Source: Micrococcaceae bacterium Sec5.1 | Lineage (GTDB): Bacteria > Actinomycetota > Actinomycetes > Actinomycetales > Micrococcaceae | NCBI GenBank assembly: GCA_039636795.1 | Contig: CP143430.1 | Span: 4,216,001 to 4,280,000, forward strand | Direction: 5' to 3' | Length of the DNA: 64,000 bases | Part shown: piece by piece, positions 1-8,696 of the stretch | Numbering within the stretch: position 1 is the first letter of the stretch | Layout: each line of letters begins with the position of its first letter | Translations under genes and position numbers: made by a program | The notes under the pieces: generated by a model | What the model saw: only the letters and a program-made list of their open reading frames with translations | The model's database searches: none | Told to the model about the DNA's origin: nothing

Positions 1-284
1 GCGTTCACGGGAATGCTCTCCCGAAGAGCTGAAGGGAACCCAGTCCAGCCTGCTTCCAAGGCGGCAGAGAGCCAACGCGAGGATTCGTCGTCGTCGTATT
101 CCGGAAAGGGGCAGAATTCACCCCAACCCAGAGGCCCTTTCAAGAGAAGTGTTTCCCGCTCCATGATGCCGCGGAACTTCACGCGCATGGGCAGTGAAAC
201 AACGTGGGCATTATCGAGGAGTTCTTCGAGCGGCGGCACATCAGGAAGGCGAGCGGGCATATTGCCACTGTACCGGCGGCTCAT
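1..284 (-). CDS. menC: o-succinylbenzoate synthase, N-terminal part (runs off left edge)
   Basis: This reading frame starts at 284 and stays open to the window edge, giving about 94 residues. It reads LEELLDNAHVVSLPMRVKF, then GPLGWGEFCPF and EYDDDESSRWL. That pattern matches the N-terminal cap domain of actinobacterial MenC, the enolase-superfamily enzyme that dehydrates SHCHC to o-succinylbenzoate in menaquinone synthesis. The catalytic barrel lies outside the window, so active-site residues cannot be checked. A second ATG at 260 (residue 9) is an alternative start. It follows the unknown gene ending at 321 on the same strand by about 36 bp and may be cotranscribed. The family call rests on recognised sequence; completeness is unknown. 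Confidence 0.8.
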   Translation of the reverse strand, partial: MSRRYSGNMPARLPDVPPLEELLDNAHVVSLPMRVKFRGIMERETLLLKGPLGWGEFCPFPEYDDDESSRWLSAALEAGWTGFPSALRESIPVN

Positions 285-320
285 CAGGCCAAGGGCAGGT
301 CAATTGGGCTATGTGGACAA

Positions 321-929
321 CTACTCCGTCCAGTATTTCCGTATCTTGCCCAGTGCATCGCCCAACTGCTCACCGGACAAGGTGAGGGAACTTTCGGGCA
401 TCCCCAGCTCATCCCACCGAGCCACCAGTTGCGTATCGCCGTCGAGCGGTAAAGGCCACAACCAGTAGTGCGCCGTCGACTGAACGACCTCATCATTGCT
501 GCTACCGCCACCGCCGCCAAGAGTAGTAAGGACGGGGCCGGTGGCGTCCTCCGTCCCTTCGTACATGGCCGGCCCGTGGATGGCTGCCACTGCCTTGCGC
601 CCATCGGGGAAAGCGACGCCGACCTGTAAACCTGATCCGATATCCAGGCTTGAGCGCGGATGGTTGAAGGACCGATCCATGACGTCCCGCCACTCCCTGT
701 CCGATTCGTCGCCACGGCGAACCGACCACACGAGGTCCAAAACACATCCCGTGGAATACACCTCCACCAGTTTCAAGGCCATCACCATCTGCCGGCTGTT
801 GTGAACGAACTCCCCGATGTGAACCACGCCAGGCAGCTCGTCCGACGGCGGACCGGACCACCCGGGGCGGAGTGGCTGGGGTTGGCGCGGACGCTGGGGT
901 GGCTCTGGAAGATCGTCGAAGAACGTCAT
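321..929 (-). CDS. hypothetical protein, 202 aa
   Basis: A soluble protein of 202 residues with no signal peptide or membrane segment and no family I recognise. It opens with a Pro-rich stretch (residues 8-30). Mixed alpha/beta sequence follows, including a run GGGGGSS near residue 138 and WLWPLPLDGD near residue 156. The amino-acid composition is that of a real protein (acidic, Trp-containing), unlike the Arg/Pro-rich frames around it. The ATG at 929 has only a weak upstream ribosome site. It lies directly upstream of menC on the same strand and divergent from the DUF2510 gene. No function is proposed. Confidence 0.7.
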   Translation of the reverse strand: MTFFDDLPEPPQRPRQPQPLRPGWSGPPSDELPGVVHIGEFVHNSRQMVMALKLVEVYSTGCVLDLVWSVRRGDESDREWRDVMDRSFNHPRSSLDIGSGLQVGVAFPDGRKAVAAIHGPAMYEGTEDATGPVLTTLGGGGGSSNDEVVQSTAHYWLWPLPLDGDTQLVARWDELGMPESSLTLSGEQLGDALGKIRKYWTE

Positions 930-1033
930 GCTCCATGCTTACACCGCCACGACAGCTAAAGGCAGGGTTGCCATCCGAACGGAATCGTGGAACCGCGCTA
1001 TCCTCTGATTCACGACTCATTTTCAGGGGAAAT

Positions 1034-1678
1034 ATGACGCACGCACCCAACGGCTCCACGACGCCCGCCGGCTGGTACCCGGATCCTTCCTTCCCACAGC
1101 AGATGCGCTGGTGGGATGGAGTGCAATGGACGGCCCAGCTGGCTCCGCCGCCAGGGCAGTTCCAACCACAGTTCCAAGGCAAATACGTAAAACCCCCAAG
1201 GCCTCTAATAAGTCCCCACTCTGCTGTTTACAACGCCTTCATTTGGATAATCGCTGCCTTCCCGTTTCTCCAGGCCGTGTTGATTCTGACGTGGAATCCA
1301 GAGTTCCGTTACATGACAACCCGCCAGGGCATCACCACGATTGACCCCTTCTCCCTCTATACACCCGGGTATTTCGTCATGGCAGGCGGGGCTTTCCTCA
1401 TTTATGCCGGTTCTGTCGCTTTGGCGGCGGTGGACTATCAGCGGTTATCCCGTTCAGGCGTGGTGCGTCCTTTCCACTGGGCATGGGCCTTCCTGGGTGC
1501 AGTTGTGTACGTTGTCGGGCGTTCGGTGATCGTGTACAAGGTTGCGCAGCCACGCGGGCTGTGGCCCATCTGGCTCATGGCGGCTGGCATGGTTCTCTTC
1601 TATGGAGTTGCCATTGCCAAATCCATGGCGATGATGCAGTCCATGTTCTCTTCCATGGGCTACTCGGTCGCCACGTAG
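1034..1678 (+). CDS. DUF2510 domain membrane protein, 214 aa
   Basis: The N-terminus carries the DUF2510 signature, PAGWYPDPSFPQQMRWWDG, at about residues 9-27. This short Trp-rich module is common in actinobacterial membrane proteins of unknown role. After a Pro/Gln-rich linker come four hydrophobic segments (about residues 63-82, 105-125, 145-165 and 175-195). The ATG at 1034 was chosen because it has AGGGGAA just upstream and the domain begins almost at once. The open frame extends further upstream, but that part has no domain content. No partner is suggested by context. Probably an integral membrane protein. Confidence 0.85.
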   Translation: MTHAPNGSTTPAGWYPDPSFPQQMRWWDGVQWTAQLAPPPGQFQPQFQGKYVKPPRPLISPHSAVYNAFIWIIAAFPFLQAVLILTWNPEFRYMTTRQGITTIDPFSLYTPGYFVMAGGAFLIYAGSVALAAVDYQRLSRSGVVRPFHWAWAFLGAVVYVVGRSVIVYKVAQPRGLWPIWLMAAGMVLFYGVAIAKSMAMMQSMFSSMGYSVAT

Positions 1679-1697
1679 AACTGATGCTGCCCGCCTC

Positions 1698-2051
1698 TCA
1701 GGGCAAGATCTCCGCAGTAAGCGCATACGCCGCACGAACCCAGCCCAGGAACTCGGCGTCAATTTCACTGGCGTCCTTCACGATGACTTCGTTGTGCCAA
1801 CGGTTACTGGATACGCGCTCAGCCCGGTGAACGCGGTCTGACTCAAGCTCGCCCTCGAGAACTATGTTGACCAGAATGCCGCCACGACGAGGATGGATCC
1901 CCAGAAACGCGCGCCCGTGTGTGACGTGGAAGGATGAGGCGTTCTCTTGTAATTCGCAGCCTTCCAACGCGGAGAGTGAATCCATGAGTGCCTGGAAAAT
2001 GCCGGATGAAGCAGGGTCGGTTTCAATGCGCTCTTTAGCGGTGCGTGCCAT
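1698..2051 (-). CDS. DUF5655-like protein, 117 aa
   Basis: A small soluble protein. The segment SSFHVTHGRAFLGIHPRRGG followed by SNRWHNEVIVKDASEIDAEF is characteristic of the DUF5655 family, a small fold found alone or fused to other enzymes, with no known biochemical role. The ATG at 2051 gives MARTAKERIETD as the start; longer versions of the frame run into non-coding sequence. The gene is divergent from the LacI-type regulator, and the regulator's candidate operator (2097-2112) lies between the two starts, so it could also be affected by that regulator. That last point is inference from position. Confidence 0.7.
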   Translation of the reverse strand: MARTAKERIETDPASSGIFQALMDSLSALEGCELQENASSFHVTHGRAFLGIHPRRGGILVNIVLEGELESDRVHRAERVSSNRWHNEVIVKDASEIDAEFLGWVRAAYALTAEILP

Positions 2052-2096
2052 GCTGCCAGCATAAGTGTCGCTTCCCTGAACCGGGACGGCACCAGT

Positions 2097-2112
2097 CCTC
2101 ACACGCGTTAGG
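2097..2112. promoter_or_regulatory. candidate LacI-family operator (autoregulatory)
   Basis: The 16-bp imperfect palindrome CCTCACACGCGTTAGG sits 38 bp before the regulator's ATG at 2150. Read on the minus strand it is CCTAACGCGTGTGAGG, which differs at two positions from CCTAACACGTGTCAGG at 10125-10140. A central CG dyad in a palindrome of this size is typical of LacI-family sites. The call rests on recurrence of the motif at the two expected places. Confidence 0.7.
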
Positions 2113-2149
2113 TAGACTGCTGACAAATGACGGATGGAAGGACCTCCCG

Positions 2150-3211
2150 ATGAACCGCAAGGCCACTGCACTGGACGTCGCCAAAAGGGCGGGAGTGTCC
2201 AGAAGCGCGGTCTCGCTGGTGCTCAATGGCCGCGGCGACGGCAACGTGGCCAAGGAGAGCCAGGACCGGATCCGTCTGGCCGCACAGGAACTCAACTACT
2301 CCCCCAACGCGATCGCGCTCAGCCTGCGGAATCAGCGATCGCGGGTGATCGGCATACTGTCCGACGAAGTTGTGGTCAGCCCATTCGACGGCAACATCAT
2401 CGGTGGCGCGGACGACGTCGCCCGCAGCAGGGGGTTCGTCACCGTCGTCATGGATACAGAGCGCGACACCGCCCGGGATGCGAGCGCAATCGAAACCCTC
2501 CTGGACCGCCAAGTGGACGGGCTCATGTACGTGACTGTGGGTTTGAAGCCGCTCGACGTCCCCCACGGCATGCTGCGGGTCCCGTCAGTCCTGGCCAATT
2601 GCTACGACAGCAGCCCCAAACCTCAACTTCATCACGTCATCCCGGACGAAATCACTGGCGGCAGGGACGCTACCGAGCACCTGCTGCAGTTGGGCCATCG
2701 GGACATCGCCTTGCTCGCTGGCGCTGAGGAATCCCCGGCCGCTCCCCTGCGCGTCGAGGGCTACCGCGATGCGTTTGCTGCGGCCGGCCTGTCGGTTCGC
2801 GCGGACCGGATCACCATGGCGGGTTGGGATATCGACGCCGGTTTCCATGGCGCCATGAAACTGCTCGACGGCGTGTCCCCGGCTGAGCGGCCCACGGCCA
2901 TCATGTGCGCGAATGACCGCCTGGCAATCGGTGTTGCCCTGGCTGCCGCCCGTTTAGGCCTGAACATCCCTACCGATCTCTCGGTGATGGGTTACGACGA
3001 CGAATCACGCATCGCCGACACCATGGTCCCCGCCCTCACCACCATGGCCCTGCCGCTGCGTGAGATCGGCCGCGCGGCCATGACCACACTTCTGGACAGG
3101 ATCGAGGGCATACCCGCCGGCACAGAAGGCACCACGGAAACGAGTGTGGAAACAATGGTCTCCTGCCGACTCGTCATCCGGGAATCAACCGGCCCGGCGC
3201 CAACGCGCTGA
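2150..3211 (+). CDS. LacI-family transcriptional regulator, 353 aa
   Basis: Residues 5-25 (TALDVAKRAGVSRSAVSLVLNG) are the LacI helix-turn-helix, followed by the hinge helix (YSPNAIALSLRNQRS). A periplasmic-binding-protein-like sensor domain fills the rest, with CANDRLAIGVALAA and VMGYDDE in the usual C-terminal positions. The ATG at 2150 has GGAAGGACC upstream and puts the HTH at the very N-terminus, as in the family. Its likely targets are its own promoter (operator 2097-2112) and the sugar operon that starts at 10111 and carries two copies of the same palindrome. The inducer is not readable from sequence. The GH32 enzyme in the target operon suggests sucrose, a fructo-oligosaccharide or a derivative. 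Confidence 0.92.
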   Translation: MNRKATALDVAKRAGVSRSAVSLVLNGRGDGNVAKESQDRIRLAAQELNYSPNAIALSLRNQRSRVIGILSDEVVVSPFDGNIIGGADDVARSRGFVTVVMDTERDTARDASAIETLLDRQVDGLMYVTVGLKPLDVPHGMLRVPSVLANCYDSSPKPQLHHVIPDEITGGRDATEHLLQLGHRDIALLAGAEESPAAPLRVEGYRDAFAAAGLSVRADRITMAGWDIDAGFHGAMKLLDGVSPAERPTAIMCANDRLAIGVALAAARLGLNIPTDLSVMGYDDESRIADTMVPALTTMALPLREIGRAAMTTLLDRIEGIPAGTEGTTETSVETMVSCRLVIRESTGPAPTR

Positions 3212-3247
3212 CACGTTCACCGATTCTCTGGGCAACCCCGTTGCTGA

Positions 3248-3285
3248 CCCGCTATTCCGTTGTCGGCCAACAACGAAATAGCGGG
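3248..3285. terminator. long hairpin between convergent genes
   Basis: The sequence CCCGCTATTCCGTTGTCG followed by CAACAACGAAATAGCGGG forms an 18-bp imperfect inverted repeat with a short loop. It lies between the ends of the lacI-type gene (3211) and the XRE regulator (3322), which converge. It could terminate both. No T-tract follows on either side, so it may instead be a dispersed extragenic palindrome. Confidence 0.55.
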
Positions 3286-3321
3286 CGTCCGACGTCGATC
3301 CATCCACGCCGGACGCGCCTT

Positions 3322-4197
3322 CTACCTCTCGAGCCCGATCTCCTCAGGGTGCCGCGCAACCAGGCTCCCGAGCAGACGGAGAGCGTGGTCAGTGGCGGAG
3401 CCGGGTTCGGCTGTGAAACCGACTAATTGGAGGCCCGGATCGGTCATCAGTTGCATGGCCTCGTAGCTGAGATCCAGGTCGCCCACGTCCGGGTGGTGGA
3501 AGAGCTTCTTGCCGGCCAGGTGTATCCGCACGTCGTGGGCTTCCCAAAGCGCTGCGAACTCGCTGCTGCCGTTGATGAGCTCTTCGATGAGGTTCCGGAG
3601 GGCACGATCGGACGGGACTCGCCCTGATTCAGCGCGGAGCAGGGCGACAACTTGCTCCGACGAGTCGTTCCACTCTCGGTAGGCCAACTTGGCTCGGGGG
3701 TTCAGGAAGAGGAAACGCGCGAAGTTCACCGGCTCGCGGGGCTCCGCATACATCTCGGAGAAGAGGGCACGCCCCAGGGCGTTGCTCGCGACGACGTCCA
3801 TCCGGCCATTCTGGACGATTGCAGGGAATGTCATCGCGTCCAGTAGCTGCCGGGTGCCGGGGCGGATCTGATGGGTTCGGGACGCGGGCTTTCGTTGCGG
3901 CGTCCTCGCACCCATGTTTGCGGCACGAACCAGATCATACAAGTGGGCGTGCTCGGCGTCGTCGAGCTTAAGCGCACGACTGATCCCGTCAAGGATCGCG
4001 TCGGATATCCCTGATGCGTTGCCCCGTTCCAGCCGCACGTAATACTCAACGCTCATCCCGGCGAGCAGCGCGACTTCTTCGCGGCGAAGCCCGGGCACAC
4101 GACGACGACCTCCGAAGTCCGGCAATCCCGCTTCAGCCGGGGTTAGCCGCGACCGTCGCGAAATGAGGAACTCGCGAATGTTGGCGGAGGTGGTCAT
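3322..4197 (-). CDS. XRE-family regulator with MmyB-like ligand domain, 291 aa
   Basis: The first 85 residues form a helix-turn-helix domain (REFLISRRSRLTPAEAGL, then RRVPGLRREEVALLAGMS and YYVRLERG). The rest matches the MmyB-like ligand-binding region (FPAIVQNGRMDVVASNALGR, then EPVNFARFLFL and YREWNDSSEQVVALLR). Proteins of this type are very common in Actinobacteria and often control a divergent oxidoreductase gene. That is the arrangement here, with an aldo/keto reductase starting at 4354 on the other strand. The palindrome at 4234-4261 in the shared promoter region is a candidate binding site. The ligand is unknown. Confidence 0.9.
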   Translation of the reverse strand: MTTSANIREFLISRRSRLTPAEAGLPDFGGRRRVPGLRREEVALLAGMSVEYYVRLERGNASGISDAILDGISRALKLDDAEHAHLYDLVRAANMGARTPQRKPASRTHQIRPGTRQLLDAMTFPAIVQNGRMDVVASNALGRALFSEMYAEPREPVNFARFLFLNPRAKLAYREWNDSSEQVVALLRAESGRVPSDRALRNLIEELINGSSEFAALWEAHDVRIHLAGKKLFHHPDVGDLDLSYEAMQLMTDPGLQLVGFTAEPGSATDHALRLLGSLVARHPEEIGLER

Positions 4198-4233
4198 GCT
4201 CCAAATGTACGTCAGCGGCTTCCCCGTAGAGGG

Positions 4234-4261
4234 GCCCGCTTATTAACCCTATAAAGCGGGC
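4234..4261. promoter_or_regulatory. inverted repeat in divergent XRE/aldo-keto reductase promoter
   Basis: GCCCGCTTAT and its near complement ATAAAGCGGGC are separated by a 7-bp AT-rich spacer. The repeat is centred about 50 bp upstream of the regulator start (4197) and 105 bp upstream of the reductase start (4354). It could be the regulator's operator. A hairpin function is less likely because no gene ends here. Confidence 0.5.
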
Positions 4262-4353
4262 CTGCCTCCGCCTCACGCGTTCTCCTTTACTGGATCTATC
4301 ACCTCAATGGCACGACAACGAGCCAGCACACACAACAAAAGGACCACAACACT

Positions 4354-5334
<981 letters not shown>

Positions 5335-5370
5335 ATCCTGCCCCCCCAACGCACGACGTCGGCCTGCCGC

Positions 5371-6825
5371 CTACTCGGGGAGCGTCAACTCCCACACGTT
5401 GGCAGTTGCGCCGGCGGGCAGGGTGAGCTGCCACTCCTCGCCGGCCGCCGGGTAGGCGCGAAGCGTCGTCGCCACTGAACCCGTGCGGTAGACCTCCACC
5501 AGGGAAGCATCGATGAAGATCCGGAGCTCCTCCCCTGGAGCTAATGAACCCGAGTAGATCACTTGCCGGTTGTCCCCGGAGCCCTCTGAACCCGAAACGA
5601 GCGCCAGCTCCACATCGCCGGACGACTCAGCACCAGAAGACTCAGCACCAGAAGGCACAGCAGCACCTGTCACGAGCACCTCGGCAAACGCGGGAACCGC
5701 CACCGAGCCCGCAGCATCCGCAGCAAGGGCAGCCCCCTCAACAACAGCAGCACCCCTGTACGCCTGCACCTCGGGCGCCGGGGAAACAGCCAGTGCCCCG
5801 TCAACCACGGACAGAACGCGAGGATGTGTCAGCACGCCCGACCATCCGGCGTCGTCGATTTCTTCCTGGGTGCGACCTCGGCGACCATCCCGACCCGGAC
5901 CTTCGTTAGCCCACCCCCACAACAAGGCCGCAGGCGAAGAAGCCGAGGAAGCATAAGAGAGCTGGACAACCTGCGGTGCGTAGAAGTCGCGCCCGAGATC
6001 CGATTTCCCACCGGAGGACGCCACAAACACAGGCAACCCGGAGACAGGATCCGAAGCCAGGGAACCGATCAGATGCCCAACCCCGTTGGCGTGCTCGTGG
6101 TCGTCGCCAGAGAGCCAGAGCGAGAACATCATCACCCACGCAGCGGCCCCGGAGGAAGAAGGCACCTGCACCAGTTGCGGGCACTCCCAAATCTCGGCCG
6201 GCGTGTGAACTGCCGCCACGGGATCAGCAGAGGTTAGCCAGATGCCCTCGTACTTCCAGTCGTCAAGGGACTCCACCGTGTACAGCAGCAAAGCGGCGCG
6301 CCCATCAGATAGACCAGCTCCCTGGATGGCGTATCGAGCACCGTTGAAGTGGAAGATAAAGGGATCGCGCACGGCTGTGACCAGAGGATCAGAGGGCATG
6401 GATGCAGCAACATGGCCGGTCTGCTCCCACGTCACCAGATCGGCCGAACCACGGGCAATCACCACCTGCGAATGGCCGCCGTGGTCCTGGACACCCGAAT
6501 AACAAGCGGTGGGCACCCCACCATCAGAGGTCACCACACCCGTCCAGCAGCCTGCGGAATCGGGACCGCCCGGCTGAGGCGAAAGCGCAACAGGGTGTTC
6601 TTCCCAATGGACCAGGTCAGAGGAACTCACGTGCCCCCAGTTGATCTGTGAGTGCCGCGCAGACGAGGGGTTGTACTGGAAGAAGACGTGGTACCGGCCG
6701 TTGATGTAGCTGATTCCGTTGGGATCATTGATCCAGCCTTGGGCCGGGCGCGGGTGGAAGCGCGGGAAGGCCGGATCCGGGTGCGTCGAAGCAGACAACA
6801 GGGAATCAGAAACTGCAAGGTCCAT
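5371..6825 (-). CDS. GH32 beta-fructosidase (sucrose/fructan hydrolase), 484 aa
   Basis: A glycoside hydrolase family 32 enzyme. The nucleophile Asp34 lies in GWINDPNG, the stabilising Asp in AVRDPF (153-156) and the acid/base Glu214 in IWECPQ, so all three hallmark motifs are present. The C-terminal beta-sandwich contains LRIFIDASLVEVYRTG, which is typical of the family. There is no signal peptide, so it should act in the cytoplasm on sugars brought in by the adjacent ABC importer, releasing fructose from sucrose or short fructans. The ATG at 6825 has GAAAGGG upstream; the longer version would need a TTG with no ribosome site. It is the last gene of the operon starting at 10111. Confidence 0.93.
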   Translation of the reverse strand: MDLAVSDSLLSASTHPDPAFPRFHPRPAQGWINDPNGISYINGRYHVFFQYNPSSARHSQINWGHVSSSDLVHWEEHPVALSPQPGGPDSAGCWTGVVTSDGGVPTACYSGVQDHGGHSQVVIARGSADLVTWEQTGHVAASMPSDPLVTAVRDPFIFHFNGARYAIQGAGLSDGRAALLLYTVESLDDWKYEGIWLTSADPVAAVHTPAEIWECPQLVQVPSSSGAAAWVMMFSLWLSGDDHEHANGVGHLIGSLASDPVSGLPVFVASSGGKSDLGRDFYAPQVVQLSYASSASSPAALLWGWANEGPGRDGRRGRTQEEIDDAGWSGVLTHPRVLSVVDGALAVSPAPEVQAYRGAAVVEGAALAADAAGSVAVPAFAEVLVTGAAVPSGAESSGAESSGDVELALVSGSEGSGDNRQVIYSGSLAPGEELRIFIDASLVEVYRTGSVATTLRAYPAAGEEWQLTLPAGATANVWELTLPE

Positions 6826-6852
6826 CAATTGGAACCCTTTCAATCAGAGGAG

Positions 6853-7725
6853 TTACTTGCCCGTTCCAGCGGTGAGTCCGTCCTGCAGTGCGCGCTGGCC
6901 GAACATGAACACCACCAGCGCGGGAATCATGGAGAGGACGACGCCTGCCAGCACCACGGAGATGCTTCCGGTGCCCAGGTTGCCCTGCAGCGACACCAGG
7001 CCCAAGGGCAGCGTGAAGTTTTGCTCGGAGATGGTCATGATGAGTGGCCTGAAGAACTCGTTCCAGTGGAAGTTGAACGCCAGGATGCCCACGATCGCCA
7101 GGCCCGGCACAGCCAGCGGTGCGTAGACGGAGCGGAAGGTACGCCACGGCGAGGCGCCGTCGATCGCCGCCGCTTCAGCGAGCTCACTGGGCAACCCCAG
7201 GAAGTACTGGCGCATCAGGAAGGTGCCGAACGCCGTCGGGATGGCCGGAATGATCAACGCGAGCAGCGTGTCCGAGAGCCCGACACCACGGATCAGCATG
7301 AACACCGGCACGATCGTCACTTGGGCGGGCACCATCATCGTGGCCAGCACGATGGAGAACAACGCGCCCCGTCCCCTAAAACGAAGGTGCGCGAAGGCGT
7401 AACCGGCAAGGGCTGCGGTGAGCATCTGCCCGACGGCGATCAGGCCGGTCACCAGGGCACTGTTCAGCACCAGTCCCACGATGTTGAGTTGCTTGAACAC
7501 CTGCTGGTAGGACGCCAGATCCGGGTTCAGGGGCAGGAAGGCCGGTGGCAGTTTGAAGGATTCCGACGGCGGACGCAGCGAGGTGGAAAGCGTCCAGAGA
7601 ACGGGGCCCAGGACAAAAACGGCTGCGATCAGCAAGGCGGCGATACGTCCGGCAACTGACCAGTCGCGCTTCCTGCGCGTAGCCACAGGCGCCGTGGTTT
7701 CAACACGTTCTGAGATGAGGGTCAT
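6853..7725 (-). CDS. carbohydrate ABC transporter permease (MalG type), 290 aa
   Basis: An inner-membrane permease with six predicted transmembrane segments. The cytoplasmic EAA loop is ELAEAAAIDGASPWRTFRSV (about residues 180-200), which contacts the ATPase. It belongs to the MalG/CUT1 family and pairs with the MalF-type permease just upstream. The ATG at 7725 was chosen; the longer frame overlaps the upstream gene and is not membrane-like. It ends 28 bp before the GH32 gene. With the binding protein it should import an oligosaccharide. No ATP-binding subunit is encoded nearby, so a shared MsiK-like ATPase elsewhere in the genome is expected. Confidence 0.93.
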   Translation of the reverse strand: MTLISERVETTAPVATRRKRDWSVAGRIAALLIAAVFVLGPVLWTLSTSLRPPSESFKLPPAFLPLNPDLASYQQVFKQLNIVGLVLNSALVTGLIAVGQMLTAALAGYAFAHLRFRGRGALFSIVLATMMVPAQVTIVPVFMLIRGVGLSDTLLALIIPAIPTAFGTFLMRQYFLGLPSELAEAAAIDGASPWRTFRSVYAPLAVPGLAIVGILAFNFHWNEFFRPLIMTISEQNFTLPLGLVSLQGNLGTGSISVVLAGVVLSMIPALVVFMFGQRALQDGLTAGTGK

Positions 7726-7733
7726 GGCGGGCC

Positions 7734-8696
7734 TTACTGGTAGAAGACGAATCGTTTGCTGAGCCGGAACTGAGCGGCTGTGATGGCCATGATGATGAGC
7801 GTCAGGATCACACCGATCGCCGAGGCTTGCCCGAACTCGAGGCGTTGGAATGCGGACTCGAAGATCACCATGACGGCGGTACGCGTCGAGTCGCCGGGCC
7901 CGCCGCGCGTGAGCACGTAGGGCTGATCGAACACTTGCAGCGCGTTGATGATGGCCATCACCGAGGCCACCAAGGTGGTGGGGCTCAGCAGGGGAAGCGT
8001 CACGTAGAAATGCTTGCGCCAACCTGTAGCGCCATCGATGGACGCGGCTTCATACGTCTCCACCGGGATCGAGGCCAGCCCGCCAATGAACAGCAGGAAG
8101 GAGAATCCGAAGTTCTGCCATACATACACAAGAATTACGACGGCGGCCGAACCACCTGGCGTCGTCAGCCACGGCACCGCTGGGACGCCTACGAGCGAGA
8201 GCAGCCAATTCACCACGCCGAACTGCTCGTTGAAGAGGTAGCGCATGAAGATGGACACCGAGGCTGCGGACAGGATCAGTGGGAAGAAGAAGGCTGAGCG
8301 GAAGAACACCCTCAGCCAGGACGGGAGCTTCTCCTGCACCATGATCGCCAGTCCCAGGGCGAGTCCAAGCTGGAGGGCTACGGCGACGATGACGAACACG
8401 ATGGTGTTAAGGAAGGAGACGCGGACGGTCGGGTCCTGGACTACCTCGGCGAAGTTATCGAAACCCACGAACGTCGGCGCGGAGATGATGTCCCAGCGGA
8501 AGAAGGCGAGCGCCAGGGACGCGACGATCGGCAGGAGGGTGAAGATCCCCATGCCCACGATGGTCGGGGCAAGGAAAGCCCATGGCAGCCAGCGCTGTTG
8601 GACGCGGCCACGCTTGGAGGGCTGGCTGTGCTTGTGGGTGGCTTGACGGCCCGGCTGCTTCCCGGTCCCGGTGGGGGTACTGGTTGCGGTGCTCAT
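7734..8696 (-). CDS. carbohydrate ABC transporter permease (MalF type), 320 aa
   Basis: The partner permease of the CUT1-type importer. After a basic cytoplasmic N-terminus (residues 1-35) there are six predicted membrane segments. The EAA loop is ETYEAASIDGATGWRKHFYV (about residues 214-233). The conserved GGPGDSTRT segment sits near residue 270. Its ATG overlaps the stop codon of the binding-protein gene by four bases (ATGA), which indicates translational coupling. It lies between the binding protein and the MalG-type permease in the same operon, under the palindromic operators at 10125-10172. Confidence 0.93.
   Translation of the reverse strand: MSTATSTPTGTGKQPGRQATHKHSQPSKRGRVQQRWLPWAFLAPTIVGMGIFTLLPIVASLALAFFRWDIISAPTFVGFDNFAEVVQDPTVRVSFLNTIVFVIVAVALQLGLALGLAIMVQEKLPSWLRVFFRSAFFFPLILSAASVSIFMRYLFNEQFGVVNWLLSLVGVPAVPWLTTPGGSAAVVILVYVWQNFGFSFLLFIGGLASIPVETYEAASIDGATGWRKHFYVTLPLLSPTTLVASVMAIINALQVFDQPYVLTRGGPGDSTRTAVMVIFESAFQRLEFGQASAIGVILTLIIMAITAAQFRLSKRFVFYQ

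Noticed and set aside
13..468. Plus-strand frame of 151 codons at the left edge
   Set aside because: It is Ser/Arg/Pro-rich and antisense to menC and the 202-aa gene, both of which look like real proteins.
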